64,000 bases of DNA from an uncultured Alphaproteobacteria bacterium. GTDB lineage: Bacteria; Pseudomonadota; Alphaproteobacteria; HIMB59; GCA-002718135. A program made the position numbers and the translations under genes. Below the pieces are notes generated by a model, which saw nothing but the letters and a program-made list of their open reading frames with translations, was not told the DNA's origin and ran no database searches. Positions 44,635 through 56,496 of this stretch are shown here, piece by piece; within the stretch, counting starts at the first letter, position 1, and each line of letters starts with the position of its first letter. The stretch covers positions 1 through 64,000 of the forward strand of contig CACFOQ010000005.1 in NCBI GenBank assembly GCA_902567855.1. The letters are read 5' to 3'.

Positions 44635-44783
44635 TGAACAAAGATATTGATGAAAGCATAAGATATCTTTTTGAAGAATACAATAGATTAAAGTTAAAAG
44701 AAAAAGAACAAAAATTAACAATTGAAGAACATGAAACACTTAAAAAACTTTCTTCTTTTTTAGGAAAATCAAATGAAAAATAA
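44634..44783 (+). CDS. Small helical protein (49 residues), unknown function
   Basis: A short frame starting at the ATG that overlaps the restored MFS stop and ending 11 bases inside zapE. It encodes a charged, helix-forming peptide (IDESIRYLFEEYNRLKLKEK, then LTIEEHETLKKLSSFLGK). The double overlap is what a real translationally coupled gene would show. A longer antisense frame (44585-44815) looks like a shadow. I recognise no family. Confidence 0.6.
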   Translation: MNKDIDESIRYLFEEYNRLKLKEKEQKLTIEEHETLKKLSSFLGKSNEK

Positions 44784-45816
44784 CTTAATAAAAATATATA
44801 ATGATTTTGTATCAAGTAATTTTATTAGTTATGATGAAGATCAAATTAAAATTTTAAATATTTTTGAGAAAATTTGGACCCAGAACCAAAAAATTAATTT
44901 TTTTTTAAATAAAGAAAAATTTAAAGGCATATATCTCTATGGCAAAGTAGGTATTGGTAAAACTTTTCTAATTAATTTATTTATTAATAACATTGAAAAA
45001 TCAAAAAAATTTCACTTTAATCATTTTATGATTAATTTACATGCATTTGTTAATAATCATAACAAAAAAGATTTTGCTCTAGAAATATATGTTAAAAAAC
45101 TTTCTAAAAAATATAAAATTATATTTATTGATGAATTGCATGTTTTTAATATAGTAGATGCATTATTGTTAAAAAAAATATTTTATTTTTTTCAAAAATA
45201 TAAAATTTTTATTATCACCTCTTCAAATTATTTTCCCAATGACCTTTATAAAAATGGTTTACAAAGAGAGGATTTTATTCCGTTTATTGAACATATAAAA
45301 AATAATTTTAAAGTTTTACATTTAGAGAGCTTTGAAGATTATAGACGACAAATGCTTAACCAGGCAAAAACTTACTATAGTCCTATAAACAATAAAACAA
45401 TTAATGAATTTAATAAACTTTTTGATCGTTTTGTTGATAAGGGAGAAATTCATATAAGAAAAATTAAAACCAAAAGTAGATCTATACGTCTTGAAAAATG
45501 TACAGCTAATATAGCTTATTGTGAATTTTCTGAACTTTGTATGGCTAATTTAGCTCACGAAGATTATAAAAATATTGCGAATGAGTTTAGTATTTTATTT
45601 ATTTATAAAGTTCCAGAATTTTCAGACTCCGAATCTGATCAATGCAGAAGATTTATTAGTCTTATTGATATGTTGTATGAAAAAAAATGTTCAGTGGTAA
45701 TATTGGCTGCAAAACCAATAAACAACTTATGCAATATACAAAAACTAAAAAATGAGTTTGAGCGAACAGCTAGTAGATTATACGAAATGACAATTATAAC
45801 TTCTGAAATAGAATGA
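44773..45816 (+). CDS. zapE: Cell division protein ZapE (AFG1-like ATPase)
   Basis: AAA-type ATPase that in E. coli associates with the Z-ring and in mitochondria (Afg1/LACE1) with turnover of inner-membrane proteins. It has 347 residues. Walker A is GIYLYGKVGIGKTFLIN and Walker B is IIFIDELHVFNIVDALLL. Later blocks are IITSSNYFPNDLYKNGLQREDFIPFIE, ASRLYEM and an FSELC..NLAHEDY segment. The usual GVGRGKT reads KVGIGKT. Unlike in many alphaproteobacteria it is not next to mdh. Overlaps the following hydrolase by four bases. Confidence 0.92.
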   Translation: MKNNLIKIYNDFVSSNFISYDEDQIKILNIFEKIWTQNQKINFFLNKEKFKGIYLYGKVGIGKTFLINLFINNIEKSKKFHFNHFMINLHAFVNNHNKKDFALEIYVKKLSKKYKIIFIDELHVFNIVDALLLKKIFYFFQKYKIFIITSSNYFPNDLYKNGLQREDFIPFIEHIKNNFKVLHLESFEDYRRQMLNQAKTYYSPINNKTINEFNKLFDRFVDKGEIHIRKIKTKSRSIRLEKCTANIAYCEFSELCMANLAHEDYKNIANEFSILFIYKVPEFSDSESDQCRRFISLIDMLYEKKCSVVILAAKPINNLCNIQKLKNEFERTASRLYEMTIITSEIE

Positions 45817-46805
45817 TAAAAAAATTAATTTATATTTTCAGTTCTTTGATATTTTTTATATGTTTCCTTTATGTAGCTGCTGGTTTTTATTTAGCTAATA
45901 CTATACTAAAAATTGATCCGTCATGCGGATTACATGAAGGTTCTTTACCTAACACATGGTCAACATTAGTAGATCATCATGAATATACAAATGTTAATAG
46001 AAGTATTCTTAGAAAGAATTTTCCTTTTAAAAATTATTATATTGATGATTGGCAGGCAGTTTATTTCCCCTCTAGAGAAAAAGATATTAAAATAAGTGGT
46101 TGGTTATTTAACCACTATAAAGAACAACCAATTGTAATTATAGTTCATGGATTATTTCCTAATGGAAAATGTAAACCAGAATCTAATCTTTTAGCAAGTT
46201 TATTAATAAAAAACAATATTAATGCCCTTACAATTGATTTGAGAAATTATGGTGATAGCTCTACTGTTAGCAATTATGAAAATTTAGGATTAAGTGAATA
46301 TAAAGATGTTTTAGGTGCTTATGATTTTTTAGTAGAAAATGGATTTAGAGAATCTTCTATTGGCTTACTGGGAATTTCTTTAGGAGGAACATCTGTTATA
46401 TTCGCTGGCAAAGAAGAACCAAATATTAAAGCTATTTGGCTTGATAGTACTTTAGCAGAATTCAAAATGATTTTAAAAGATGAAATTGCTCGTTATGGCT
46501 TCCCTCATGATTTTGGACCTTCAGTAAGTTTTGCAGGAAAGTTTTTAACAGGTATTGATCCAACGAAACTTTCACCAGCATTTTCTTTGACAAAAACCCA
46601 AAATTATTTTTTTACGCACGGAGATAAAGATGAAAGAGTATTAATTCATCATTTTGATTATTTTAAAGAGTATATCAATAAGAATAATATCAAAGCAAAA
46701 TTCTGGCTTGTAAAAGATTCGTATCATGTTGATGCTATGTTTAAATACCCAGACGAATATGGAATAAAATTAAAAAATTTTTTTGAAGAACATTTAAATA
46801 ATTAA
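45813..46805 (+). CDS. Membrane-anchored alpha/beta hydrolase
   Basis: A 330-residue serine hydrolase with one N-terminal membrane or signal segment (residues about 5-28), so the catalytic domain is probably periplasmic. The fold signatures are IVIIVHGLFPNGKC (oxyanion region), the nucleophile elbow GISLGG, an acid in FTHGDKDERV and the final His in SYHVDAMF. The substrate is unknown; esterase or depolymerase is possible. It overlaps zapE by ATGA and is the last protein gene before the 6S-like RNA. Confidence 0.8.
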   Translation: MIKKLIYIFSSLIFFICFLYVAAGFYLANTILKIDPSCGLHEGSLPNTWSTLVDHHEYTNVNRSILRKNFPFKNYYIDDWQAVYFPSREKDIKISGWLFNHYKEQPIVIIVHGLFPNGKCKPESNLLASLLIKNNINALTIDLRNYGDSSTVSNYENLGLSEYKDVLGAYDFLVENGFRESSIGLLGISLGGTSVIFAGKEEPNIKAIWLDSTLAEFKMILKDEIARYGFPHDFGPSVSFAGKFLTGIDPTKLSPAFSLTKTQNYFFTHGDKDERVLIHHFDYFKEYINKNNIKAKFWLVKDSYHVDAMFKYPDEYGIKLKNFFEEHLNN

Positions 46806-46806
46806 A

Positions 46807-46953
46807 AGTGCCGGACTCGTCTTCACCAGTTTGTACCTTGGCAGACACTTCTCTAGTTTAGACAAAACTCTAATACATCATCCGGCGGGAATGATAGTAA
46901 ACTGTCTCTCGGCGTTCCTCCGAAGCTAAGAAAACGAGCTTTTTATCCGGCAT
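46807..46953 (+). ncRNA. ssrS: Probable 6S RNA
   Basis: A GC-rich island of about 147 bases in an otherwise AT-rich gap. A closing helix pairs TGCCGGA (46809-46815) with TCCGGCA (46946-46952) and CTCGT (46816-46820) with ACGAG (46934-46938). A second helix pairs CAGTTTGT (46827-46834) with GTAAACTG (46897-46904). Between them the 3' side carries a small TCGG/CCGA hairpin followed by AAGC and AAAAC. This closing stem, asymmetric bubble with 3' hairpin, and the CTCGG...CCGA..AAGC...AAAAC order match E. coli 6S RNA as I recall it, and fix the plus strand. 6S RNA traps sigma70 RNA polymerase. No T-run terminator follows. Confidence 0.65.
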
Positions 46954-47049
46954 TACCAAATTACTTTCAAACTAGAAATTATTCAAGAAATAAGGAAAAA
47001 AAGATTGGTTAATTTGACTAAGTTATTAGAATTTAAGCTAAAATTTATA

Positions 47050-47070
47050 TTTTCCACAGATTTATCCACA
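47050..47070 (+). promoter_or_regulatory. Pair of DnaA boxes upstream of sdhC
   Basis: TTTTCCACA (47050-47058) and a consensus TTATCCACA (47062-47070) lie in direct orientation three bases apart. A TATAAT-like TATAGT follows at 47089 and runs of A and T at 47099-47135. They could mediate DnaA control of sdh or, less likely, belong to a replication origin. The rest of 46954-47173 holds no gene that I can see. Confidence 0.55.
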
Positions 47071-47173
47071 TTATTTGCTTAAATTCATTATAGTCTAAAA
47101 AAGCATTTTTTTTTGAATTTCTCTAAAAAAAGAATACTTAAAAGTTAGAATATATATTTTTAATTTTCAATAA

Positions 47174-47542
47174 ATGATTGATAATAGACCTTTATCCCCA
47201 CATCTTAGTATTCACAAAAAAGTATTAACTGCTGTTTTTTCTATTTTTCATAGATTAACTGGTATCTTTTTAACATTAGGATCACTTTTACTAGTTTTTT
47301 GGTTTTTATCTATTTCAATTGGAGAAAATTTTTATAATTATTTTCAAATTATTTCTTCTAATTTTATTTTTAAAGTAATTTTATTTTTTTGGACATTGGC
47401 ATTATTTTATCATTTGTTTAATGGTATTCGCTATTTATTCTGGTCTTTTAGTTTGGGAATGGAACTAAAAACAGTCTACCTTTCAGGTTACATAATTGCA
47501 TTATTAACAATTATTTCCACTATCATAGTCTGGTATTTATAA
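47174..47542 (+). CDS. sdhC: Succinate dehydrogenase cytochrome b556 subunit
   Basis: Membrane anchor of complex II carrying heme b and part of the quinone site. It has 122 residues and three helices. RPLSPHLSIHKKVLTAVFSIFHRLTG is the conserved N-terminal block (Ser/Arg of the quinone site), and YHLFNGIRYLFW contains the heme-ligand His80. The usual GIRHLxWD reads GIRYLFWS, so the second histidine is Tyr. First gene of sdhCDAB-mdh-sucCDAB-lpd. Confidence 0.94.
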   Translation: MIDNRPLSPHLSIHKKVLTAVFSIFHRLTGIFLTLGSLLLVFWFLSISIGENFYNYFQIISSNFIFKVILFFWTLALFYHLFNGIRYLFWSFSLGMELKTVYLSGYIIALLTIISTIIVWYL

Positions 47543-47547
47543 ATATT

Positions 47548-47883
47548 ATGAAAAAAAACTATAAAAATAGCTGGATAGCTCAAAGAGTTACTGCAGCAAT
47601 CTTATTGCCTTTGTCTTTTTGGTTTATTTATCATTGTATTTTATTTCAAAGTCAATCTTATGAAGAAATTAGGATTTTTTTTGAATCATTTTTTAATAGT
47701 TTTCTTTTTTTAATAATGATGTTGGCAATACTATTACATTCAAAAATAGGCTGTGAAACTATCATACAGGATTATATTTCAGCAAAAAATTTACAAATCT
47801 TTTTTATAAGATTTATAAATTTAATTATATTAGCTTCAGCTATTCTAGTTGTAGTTGGAATTTTGAAATTGAATTTTTTTTAA
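47548..47883 (+). CDS. sdhD: Succinate dehydrogenase membrane anchor subunit
   Basis: Second hydrophobic anchor of complex II, 111 residues, three helices. [18 protein letters not shown] and [16 protein letters not shown] (heme His64; Asp75-Tyr76 near the quinone) are the family blocks. Its TAATG overlap with sdhA gives translational coupling. Short, diverged and AT-driven, but the position between sdhC and sdhA supports it strongly. Confidence 0.92.
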   Translation: MKKNYKNSWIAQRVTAAILLPLSFWFIYHCILFQSQSYEEIRIFFESFFNSFLFLIMMLAILLHSKIGCETIIQDYISAKNLQIFFIRFINLIILASAILVVVGILKLNFF

Positions 47884-49676
47884 TGAATAAATCGTATAAT
47901 ATAATTGATCATAATTATGATGTAGTTGTCATTGGAGCAGGAGGATCAGGTTTACGATCTACTTTAGGTTTGGCTGAATCTGGTTTAAATGTAGCTTGTA
48001 TATCAAAAGTTTTTCCAACAAGAAGTCATACAGTTGCAGCTCAAGGTGGCATAGGTGCAGCGCTTGGTAATATGGGTGAGGATAATTGGAAATGGCATAT
48101 GTTTGATACAGTTAAAGGCTCTGATTGGCTTGGAGATCAAGATGCAATAGAATATCTTTGTTCAAAAGCTCCTGAAGCTATTGAAGATTTAGAAGAATAT
48201 GGAATGCCATTTAGCAGAACTGAAGAAGGCAAGATTTATCAACGACCTTTTGGAGGACACTTAACTAGCAATGGTGAAGGTCCGCCAGCTATGCGAGCTT
48301 GTGCTGCTGCAGATAGAACAGGACATGCTTTATTACACACTCTATACCAACAATCTTTAAAAAATTCTGTTGAATTTTTTATTGAATATTTTGTTTTAGA
48401 TTTACTTATAGATGATGATGGAGCTTGCAAAGGAGTGATTGCATGGAGTCTTGAAGATGGAAAATTGCACAGATTCTTATCTCATCAAACTATTATCGCC
48501 ACAGGAGGATATGGACGTGCATATTTTTCTTCAACAAGTGCTCACATCTGTACTGGTGATGGAAGTGCAATGGCTTTAAGGCAAGGATTACCATTATCAG
48601 ATATGGAATTTATTCAATTTCATCCTACTGGAGTCTACGGAGCTGGGGTCTTAATAACTGAAGGAGCCAGAGGAGAAGGAGGCTACTTAACAAATAGTGA
48701 TGGAGAGCGTTTTATGGAACGTTATGCCCCCAATGCAAAAGATCTAGCCTCTCGTGATGTTGTAAGTAGAGCTATGACGATTGAAATAAATGAAAACAGA
48801 GGATGTGGAGAAAATTCTGATCATGTATTGCTTCATCTAGAACATATTAATTCGAACACCATTCACAAAAGATTACCAGGAATATCAGAAACAGCAAAGA
48901 TTTTTGCAGGCGTAGATTTAACCAAAGACCCTATACCAGTTTTGCCCACTGTACATTATAACATGGGAGGTATTCCGACAAATTATAGAACTGAAGTACT
49001 TAATCCAACAACTGATAATCCTGACAAAATTTGTGAAGGCCTTATGGCAGTTGGAGAAGCAGCTTGTGTTTCTGTGCATGGAGCTAATAGATTAGGCACA
49101 AACTCTTTAATTGATTTATTAGTTTTTGGTAAAGCCTCTAGTATTACTGCAAGTAAAAAAACAAAACCTAATTCAGCTAAAGTTAATATTCATCAGAGAT
49201 ATACTGAAGAAATATTAAATAGATTTGATCTTATCAGACACAACAAAGGAGAAATTTTTTCAGGAGAAGCACGTAATGAAATGCAAAAAATAATGCAAAA
49301 AAAATGTGCTGTTTTTAGAACTGAGGATTTAATTAAAAGTGGTATAAAAGAATTTGAAACTGTTGAAAGAAAAATGGAAAAAATTCAAGTTAAGGATCAA
49401 TCACTTATTTTTAATACAGATTTAGTAGAAACATTAGAATTGCACAATCTAATGGAGCAATCTAAAGCAACATTATATTCAGCTCTTAATCGAACAGAAA
49501 GTAGAGGGGCTCACGCGAGAGAAGACTATCCAGAAAGAGACGATAAAAATTGGCTTGTTCATAGTTTGGTTTGGTTGGATAAAGAAGGAAATATAAAATT
49601 AGATAAGAAGCCTGTAAACTTAAATACATTAACTAATCACGTTCAACCAATCCCACCCAAGAAAAGAGTTTATTAA
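47883..49676 (+). CDS. sdhA: Succinate dehydrogenase flavoprotein subunit
   Basis: Oxidises succinate to fumarate using covalent FAD. It has 597 residues. The FAD-binding start is [21 protein letters not shown], and the FAD-attachment His49 lies in [18 protein letters not shown]. Catalytic regions are [34 protein letters not shown]-like [15 protein letters not shown] and [18 protein letters not shown]. Full length and canonical. Confidence 0.97.
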   Translation: MNKSYNIIDHNYDVVVIGAGGSGLRSTLGLAESGLNVACISKVFPTRSHTVAAQGGIGAALGNMGEDNWKWHMFDTVKGSDWLGDQDAIEYLCSKAPEAIEDLEEYGMPFSRTEEGKIYQRPFGGHLTSNGEGPPAMRACAAADRTGHALLHTLYQQSLKNSVEFFIEYFVLDLLIDDDGACKGVIAWSLEDGKLHRFLSHQTIIATGGYGRAYFSSTSAHICTGDGSAMALRQGLPLSDMEFIQFHPTGVYGAGVLITEGARGEGGYLTNSDGERFMERYAPNAKDLASRDVVSRAMTIEINENRGCGENSDHVLLHLEHINSNTIHKRLPGISETAKIFAGVDLTKDPIPVLPTVHYNMGGIPTNYRTEVLNPTTDNPDKICEGLMAVGEAACVSVHGANRLGTNSLIDLLVFGKASSITASKKTKPNSAKVNIHQRYTEEILNRFDLIRHNKGEIFSGEARNEMQKIMQKKCAVFRTEDLIKSGIKEFETVERKMEKIQVKDQSLIFNTDLVETLELHNLMEQSKATLYSALNRTESRGAHAREDYPERDDKNWLVHSLVWLDKEGNIKLDKKPVNLNTLTNHVQPIPPKKRVY

Positions 49677-49680
49677 TATT

Positions 49681-50466
49681 ATGGCTAATTTTATTTTACC
49701 AAAAAATTCAAAAATCAAAGAAGGCAAAACCTATTCTTTTGAAGGAAATAATGATTCAACAAAAAAATTAATTATATACAGATGGGATCCTGAGGAGAAT
49801 GAAAATCCTAGATTAGACAAATATGAAGTTGATTTAAAAAACTGTGGTCCAATGGTTTTAGACGCTCTTATAAAAATTAAAAATGAAATTGATACTACCT
49901 TAACTTTTAGAAGGTCTTGCAGAGAAGGTGTATGCGGGTCATGTGCAATGAATATTGATGGAGTAAATACATTGGCTTGTTTGAAACCAATTGAAGAAAT
50001 TAAAAAAGATATTAAAATTTATCCTCTTCCCCATATGCGTGTTGTTAAAGATTTGGTTCCTGATTTAACAGATGCATATAAACAACTAGAGTCAATAAAA
50101 CCATGGTTGCAAAATGATGAAGAAAAAAAAGGGAAAAATCCTTCTAAAAATATTCAAAAGCCAGAAGATAGGGCTAAATTAGATGGAAGTTGGGAATGCG
50201 TTTTATGTTTTTGTTGCACAACCTCTTGTCCAAGTTATTGGTGGAATGGAGATAATTATCTAGGACCAGCAGTTCTACTGCAAGCATCAAGATGGATAAA
50301 TGACACACGAGATACTAAAAGAAAAGAGAGATTAGAAGAAATTAATGACTCTCTTAAATTATACCGATGCCATTCTATAATGAATTGTACCAGATCTTGT
50401 CCCAAAGGATTAAATCCAGCCAAAGCAATAGCAGATATAAAGAAGGCTATTGTTACTGAAAAATAA
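49681..50466 (+). CDS. sdhB: Succinate dehydrogenase iron-sulfur subunit
   Basis: Carries the [2Fe-2S], [4Fe-4S] and [3Fe-4S] clusters from FAD to quinone. It has 261 residues. Cysteine blocks are [37 protein letters not shown] and [17 protein letters not shown]. The first helical-domain block reads CVLCFCC rather than the common CILCACC. Follows sdhA by four bases and is in operon with mdh. Confidence 0.97.
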   Translation: MANFILPKNSKIKEGKTYSFEGNNDSTKKLIIYRWDPEENENPRLDKYEVDLKNCGPMVLDALIKIKNEIDTTLTFRRSCREGVCGSCAMNIDGVNTLACLKPIEEIKKDIKIYPLPHMRVVKDLVPDLTDAYKQLESIKPWLQNDEEKKGKNPSKNIQKPEDRAKLDGSWECVLCFCCTTSCPSYWWNGDNYLGPAVLLQASRWINDTRDTKRKERLEEINDSLKLYRCHSIMNCTRSCPKGLNPAKAIADIKKAIVTEK

Positions 50467-52625
<2,159 letters not shown>

Positions 52626-53510
52626 ATGTCAATTATAATTAATAAAGACACCAAAGTTATTTGTCAGGGTTTTACAGGATCTCAAGGAACTTTTCATTCT
52701 AAGCAAGCTATTGATTATGGGACTCAAATGGTTGGAGGGGTAACACCTGGAAAGGGAGGAAGTATTCATTTAAATCTTCCAGTCTTTGATTCTGTTCAAG
52801 AGGCTGTTGATAGAACTAAACCTGATGCTACAGTAATTTATGTTCCAGCAAAATTTGCAACTAAGGCTATTCATGAAGCTATAGATGCCAATATTAAAAT
52901 TATTACATGCATCACTGAAGGTATTCCAGTTTTAGATATGGTCGAAATAAAAAAAAGAATTATTGAACAAAATATATATTTTATTGGTCCTAACTGTCCC
53001 GGTCTTGTTACTCCAGAAGAGTGTAAGATTGGTATTATGCCTGGATTTATTCATAAAAAAGGTAAAATTGGAATAGTTAGCCGTTCAGGAACTCTTACAT
53101 ATGAAGCTGTTTGGCAAACATCAGAAATAGGGCTTGGTCAAACAACCTGTGTGGGTATTGGAGGTGATCCCATTCATGGGATGAATTTTATTGATTGTAT
53201 AGATCTTTTTTTACATGATGAAGAAACAAAAGGAATATTGATGATAGGAGAAATAGGAGGATCTGCAGAAGAAGATGCCGCTGAATTTATTAAAAAATCT
53301 TCTATTAAGAAGCCCACTGCAGCTTTTATTGCGGGTATTACTGCTCCAAAAGGAAAACGTATGGGACACGCTGGAGCTATAATATCAGGAAATAAAGGAA
53401 CTGCTGAGTCTAAAATCAAAGCACTAGAACAATCAAATGTTTTAATAGCCCCTTCACCTGCAAAACTTGGTGAAACCATGTTAAAAGCGATGCAAAAAAG
53501 CTATACTTAG
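52626..53510 (+). CDS. sucD: Succinyl-CoA synthetase alpha subunit
   Basis: Binds CoA and carries the phosphohistidine intermediate. It has 294 residues. CoA-site blocks are [19 protein letters not shown] and [18 protein letters not shown], followed by [35 protein letters not shown] and the phospho-His region [17 protein letters not shown]. Starts right after the sucC stop. A 53-base AT-rich gap without a hairpin leads to sucA. Confidence 0.97.
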   Translation: MSIIINKDTKVICQGFTGSQGTFHSKQAIDYGTQMVGGVTPGKGGSIHLNLPVFDSVQEAVDRTKPDATVIYVPAKFATKAIHEAIDANIKIITCITEGIPVLDMVEIKKRIIEQNIYFIGPNCPGLVTPEECKIGIMPGFIHKKGKIGIVSRSGTLTYEAVWQTSEIGLGQTTCVGIGGDPIHGMNFIDCIDLFLHDEETKGILMIGEIGGSAEEDAAEFIKKSSIKKPTAAFIAGITAPKGKRMGHAGAIISGNKGTAESKIKALEQSNVLIAPSPAKLGETMLKAMQKSYT

Positions 53511-53563
53511 AAAAAAATAATATTAATAGTCATAATATATAAAGGTATATTAATTTTTTTTAA

Positions 53564-56464
53564 ATGAACGACAGTTTTCTTAATAGTGCAAATGCGCCTT
53601 ACGTGGCAGAGCTGTTTTTTAAATTCAAAGAAGATCCAAATTCAATTGATAAAAGTTGGAGCAATTTTTTTGAAACTTTTCATGAAGATGATTTGGCAAT
53701 TTTATCTGATTTTGGTGGACCAGAATGGAAAAAAAGAACATCAAATGTAATAGATAATGTTTCTTTTGATAAAGTTATACGATCAATAGGTAACATCGAT
53801 GAAAATAATTTTAAAAGTTCTACAATTGATTCAATAAGAGCGCTGCGATTAATAAGAGCTTTTAGAATCAATGGACATTTAATTGCTGATTTAGATCCAC
53901 TAAATCTTCATATAAAAAATTATCATCCTGAGCTAGATTACAGATCATATGGATTTACTGATAGAGATTTAGACAAAGAAATATTTATTGATGGAAGTTT
54001 AGGTTTAGAAAAAACATCTTTAAAAAATATTATTCAAATTGTTAAGGATACTTATTCATCTTCAATTGGTATAGAATTTTTACATATTCAATCTCCAGAA
54101 CAAAAACAATGGATTCAAGAACGTATTGAAGAGGTACAAAATAAAACAAACTTTACTAATCAAGGAAAAAAAGCAATCTTTAAAAGATTAGCTGAATCTG
54201 AATTATTTGAACAATATTTAGATAAAAAATTCTTAGGCACAAAAAGATATGGTGTAGAGGGTGGAGAATCCATGATACCTGGAATAGAGCAGATAGTTAA
54301 ACAATCTTGTTTAGCTGACGTGGAAAATATTTTTTTTGGAACAGCGCATAGAGGAAGATTAACATTACTTGCTACAGTTTTGGGAATGCCCTATCGAGGT
54401 ATTTTGTCAAAATTTCAAGGTAATCTTAATGATCCTAATGAAGTATTAGGTTCTGGTGATGTAAAGTACCATTTAGGTGTTTCAAGTGATAGAGAATTTA
54501 ATGGAAAAAAAATCCATTTATCACTAACACCTAATCCCTCTCATCTGGAGGCTGTTGACCCAGTATTAGTTGGCAAAGTTAGAGCCAAACAAACTTTACT
54601 TAAAGATAAATTAAACAATAAAGTTTTTGGTATATTAATTCATGGGGATGCAGCAATGGCTGGACAAGGAATTGTAGCTGAAACATTTGCTATGTCTCAA
54701 CTAAGAGGTTTTAGGACTGGAGGCACAGTGCATTTTGTAATTAATAATCAAATAGGTTTTACTACTACCCCACACTATGGCAGATCTGCCCCTTATTGTA
54801 CTGAAATTGCTAAAATGGTTCAGGCTCCTATATTTCATGTTAATGGTGATGACCCTGAAGCTGTTGTTCATGTATGTAGATTAGCAGCAGAATATAGAAA
54901 TCTTTTTAAAGAAGATGTTGTTGTTGATATGTTTTGCTATCGACGTTCAGGGCATAATGAAGCTGATGAACCATCTTTTACTCAACCGCTTATGTATAAA
55001 GCAATAGATAATCATCCAACAACATTAAAGATTTATGAAAAAAAATTAATTGAAGAAAATATTATTAGTGAAGAAGAATCAAAAAAAATACTAACTGATT
55101 TTAGAAAATTTCTCGATGAAGAGTTTGAATCTGCAAAATCTTATAAACCAAATAAAGCTGACTGGTTGGATGGTACTTGGAAAGGATTTAAAACAGCATC
55201 TCTTGATGCAAGAAAAGGAAAAACTTCTTTTATTGAAAAAAATTTAATTGAGATTGGAAAGCAAATTCATCATATCCCTGATGATTTTAATGCTCATAAA
55301 AAAATTAGAAAAATTTATCAAGAAAGAAAACAATCTATAATAGATGGAAAAAATATTGATTGGGCAACTGCAGAGTCATTAGCTTTTGCCACACTTTTAA
55401 AAGAAGGCTATGGAGTACGTTTATCAGGTCAAGATGTTGGCAGAGGCACTTTTAGTCAACGTCACGGAGTTTTGTATGATCAAGAAAATGAAAATCGTTT
55501 TGTTCCATTACGTCATTTTACAAAAGAACAGGGATTATATGAAATTGTTGATAGTTTTTTATCTGAATTTGGTGTTCTTGGTTTTGAATATGGATATTCT
55601 CAAGCTGATCCAAAAACTTTGGTTTTATGGGAAGCACAATTTGGTGATTTTGCCAATGGCGCTCAAATAATTATTGATCAATTTATCACAACAGGCGAGA
55701 GAAAGTGGCTTCGTATGTCAGGTTTGACAATTTTGTTACCACATGGTCATGAAGGTCAAGGTCCTGAACACTCAAGCTCTAGAATTGAAAGATTTTTAAC
55801 TATGTGTGCCGAAGATAATATTCAAGTTGCTAACTGCACTAGTCCTGCAAATTATTTTCATATTTTGCGTCGACAACTTTTAAGAGATTTTCGAAAACCA
55901 TTAATTTTAATGACACCAAAATCTACCTTGAGGCATAAAAAAAATACTTCATCTATAGATGAGTTTATTAATGGCTCAACCTTTCACCGAGTTCTAAGCG
56001 ACCCTATTCAAGAAGGTGAACAAAAAAATATTAAAAGATTAATTTTATGTTCTGGAAAAATATATTTTGAATTACAAGATTATATAGAAAAATTAAAAAA
56101 GACGGGGATACATATTGTAAGAATAGAACAGCTGTATCCTTTTCCATATGAAACTCTTACTGAGTCAATAAAAAATTTTAATAATTGTGAGATGATATGG
56201 TGTCAAGAAGAACCAAAAAATATGGGAGCATGGGTTTTTGTTAAAAATCGTATTGAGAATGTTTTGAAAACTATTAATGCTAAGCAATTAGACTTACATT
56301 TTATTGGAAGAAGAGCTGCGGCATCTCCTGCTACAGGTGTATTTGATCGACATCTTGCTAATCAGCAAAATATACTGAGATTAGCTACAGAAGCTGATTT
56401 AGAAGAAATTAAAAAAGAAAATAAAGGAGTTTCTTTAGTAAAATATAAACTGCCAATTGAATAA
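53564..56464 (+). CDS. sucA: 2-oxoglutarate dehydrogenase E1 component
   Basis: Thiamine-diphosphate decarboxylase of the 2-oxoglutarate dehydrogenase complex. It has 966 residues. The N-terminal LNSANAPYVAELFFKFKEDP is the E2-binding helix. Active-site blocks are FFGTAHRGRLTLLATVLG, the TPP motif HGDAAMAGQGIVAETF, HFVINNQIGFTT, then LSGQDVGRGTFSQRHGVL and LPHGHEGQGPEHSSSRIERFL. Complete; its partners sucB and lpd follow directly. Confidence 0.97.
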   Translation: MNDSFLNSANAPYVAELFFKFKEDPNSIDKSWSNFFETFHEDDLAILSDFGGPEWKKRTSNVIDNVSFDKVIRSIGNIDENNFKSSTIDSIRALRLIRAFRINGHLIADLDPLNLHIKNYHPELDYRSYGFTDRDLDKEIFIDGSLGLEKTSLKNIIQIVKDTYSSSIGIEFLHIQSPEQKQWIQERIEEVQNKTNFTNQGKKAIFKRLAESELFEQYLDKKFLGTKRYGVEGGESMIPGIEQIVKQSCLADVENIFFGTAHRGRLTLLATVLGMPYRGILSKFQGNLNDPNEVLGSGDVKYHLGVSSDREFNGKKIHLSLTPNPSHLEAVDPVLVGKVRAKQTLLKDKLNNKVFGILIHGDAAMAGQGIVAETFAMSQLRGFRTGGTVHFVINNQIGFTTTPHYGRSAPYCTEIAKMVQAPIFHVNGDDPEAVVHVCRLAAEYRNLFKEDVVVDMFCYRRSGHNEADEPSFTQPLMYKAIDNHPTTLKIYEKKLIEENIISEEESKKILTDFRKFLDEEFESAKSYKPNKADWLDGTWKGFKTASLDARKGKTSFIEKNLIEIGKQIHHIPDDFNAHKKIRKIYQERKQSIIDGKNIDWATAESLAFATLLKEGYGVRLSGQDVGRGTFSQRHGVLYDQENENRFVPLRHFTKEQGLYEIVDSFLSEFGVLGFEYGYSQADPKTLVLWEAQFGDFANGAQIIIDQFITTGERKWLRMSGLTILLPHGHEGQGPEHSSSRIERFLTMCAEDNIQVANCTSPANYFHILRRQLLRDFRKPLILMTPKSTLRHKKNTSSIDEFINGSTFHRVLSDPIQEGEQKNIKRLILCSGKIYFELQDYIEKLKKTGIHIVRIEQLYPFPYETLTESIKNFNNCEMIWCQEEPKNMGAWVFVKNRIENVLKTINAKQLDLHFIGRRAAASPATGVFDRHLANQQNILRLATEADLEEIKKENKGVSLVKYKLPIE

Positions 56465-56496
56465 AAAAAGTAAAATGATAAATAGAGATAAACACA

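Noticed and set aside
44585-44815. Antisense 76-residue frame across the MFS end and zapE start
   Set aside because: No ribosome binding site or family features; the plus-strand small gene explains the region better.
47099-47116. Terminator-like AAAAAAGCATTTTTTTT before sdhC
   Set aside because: The stem would be A-U only, with no GC core, and no upstream transcript clearly ends here.
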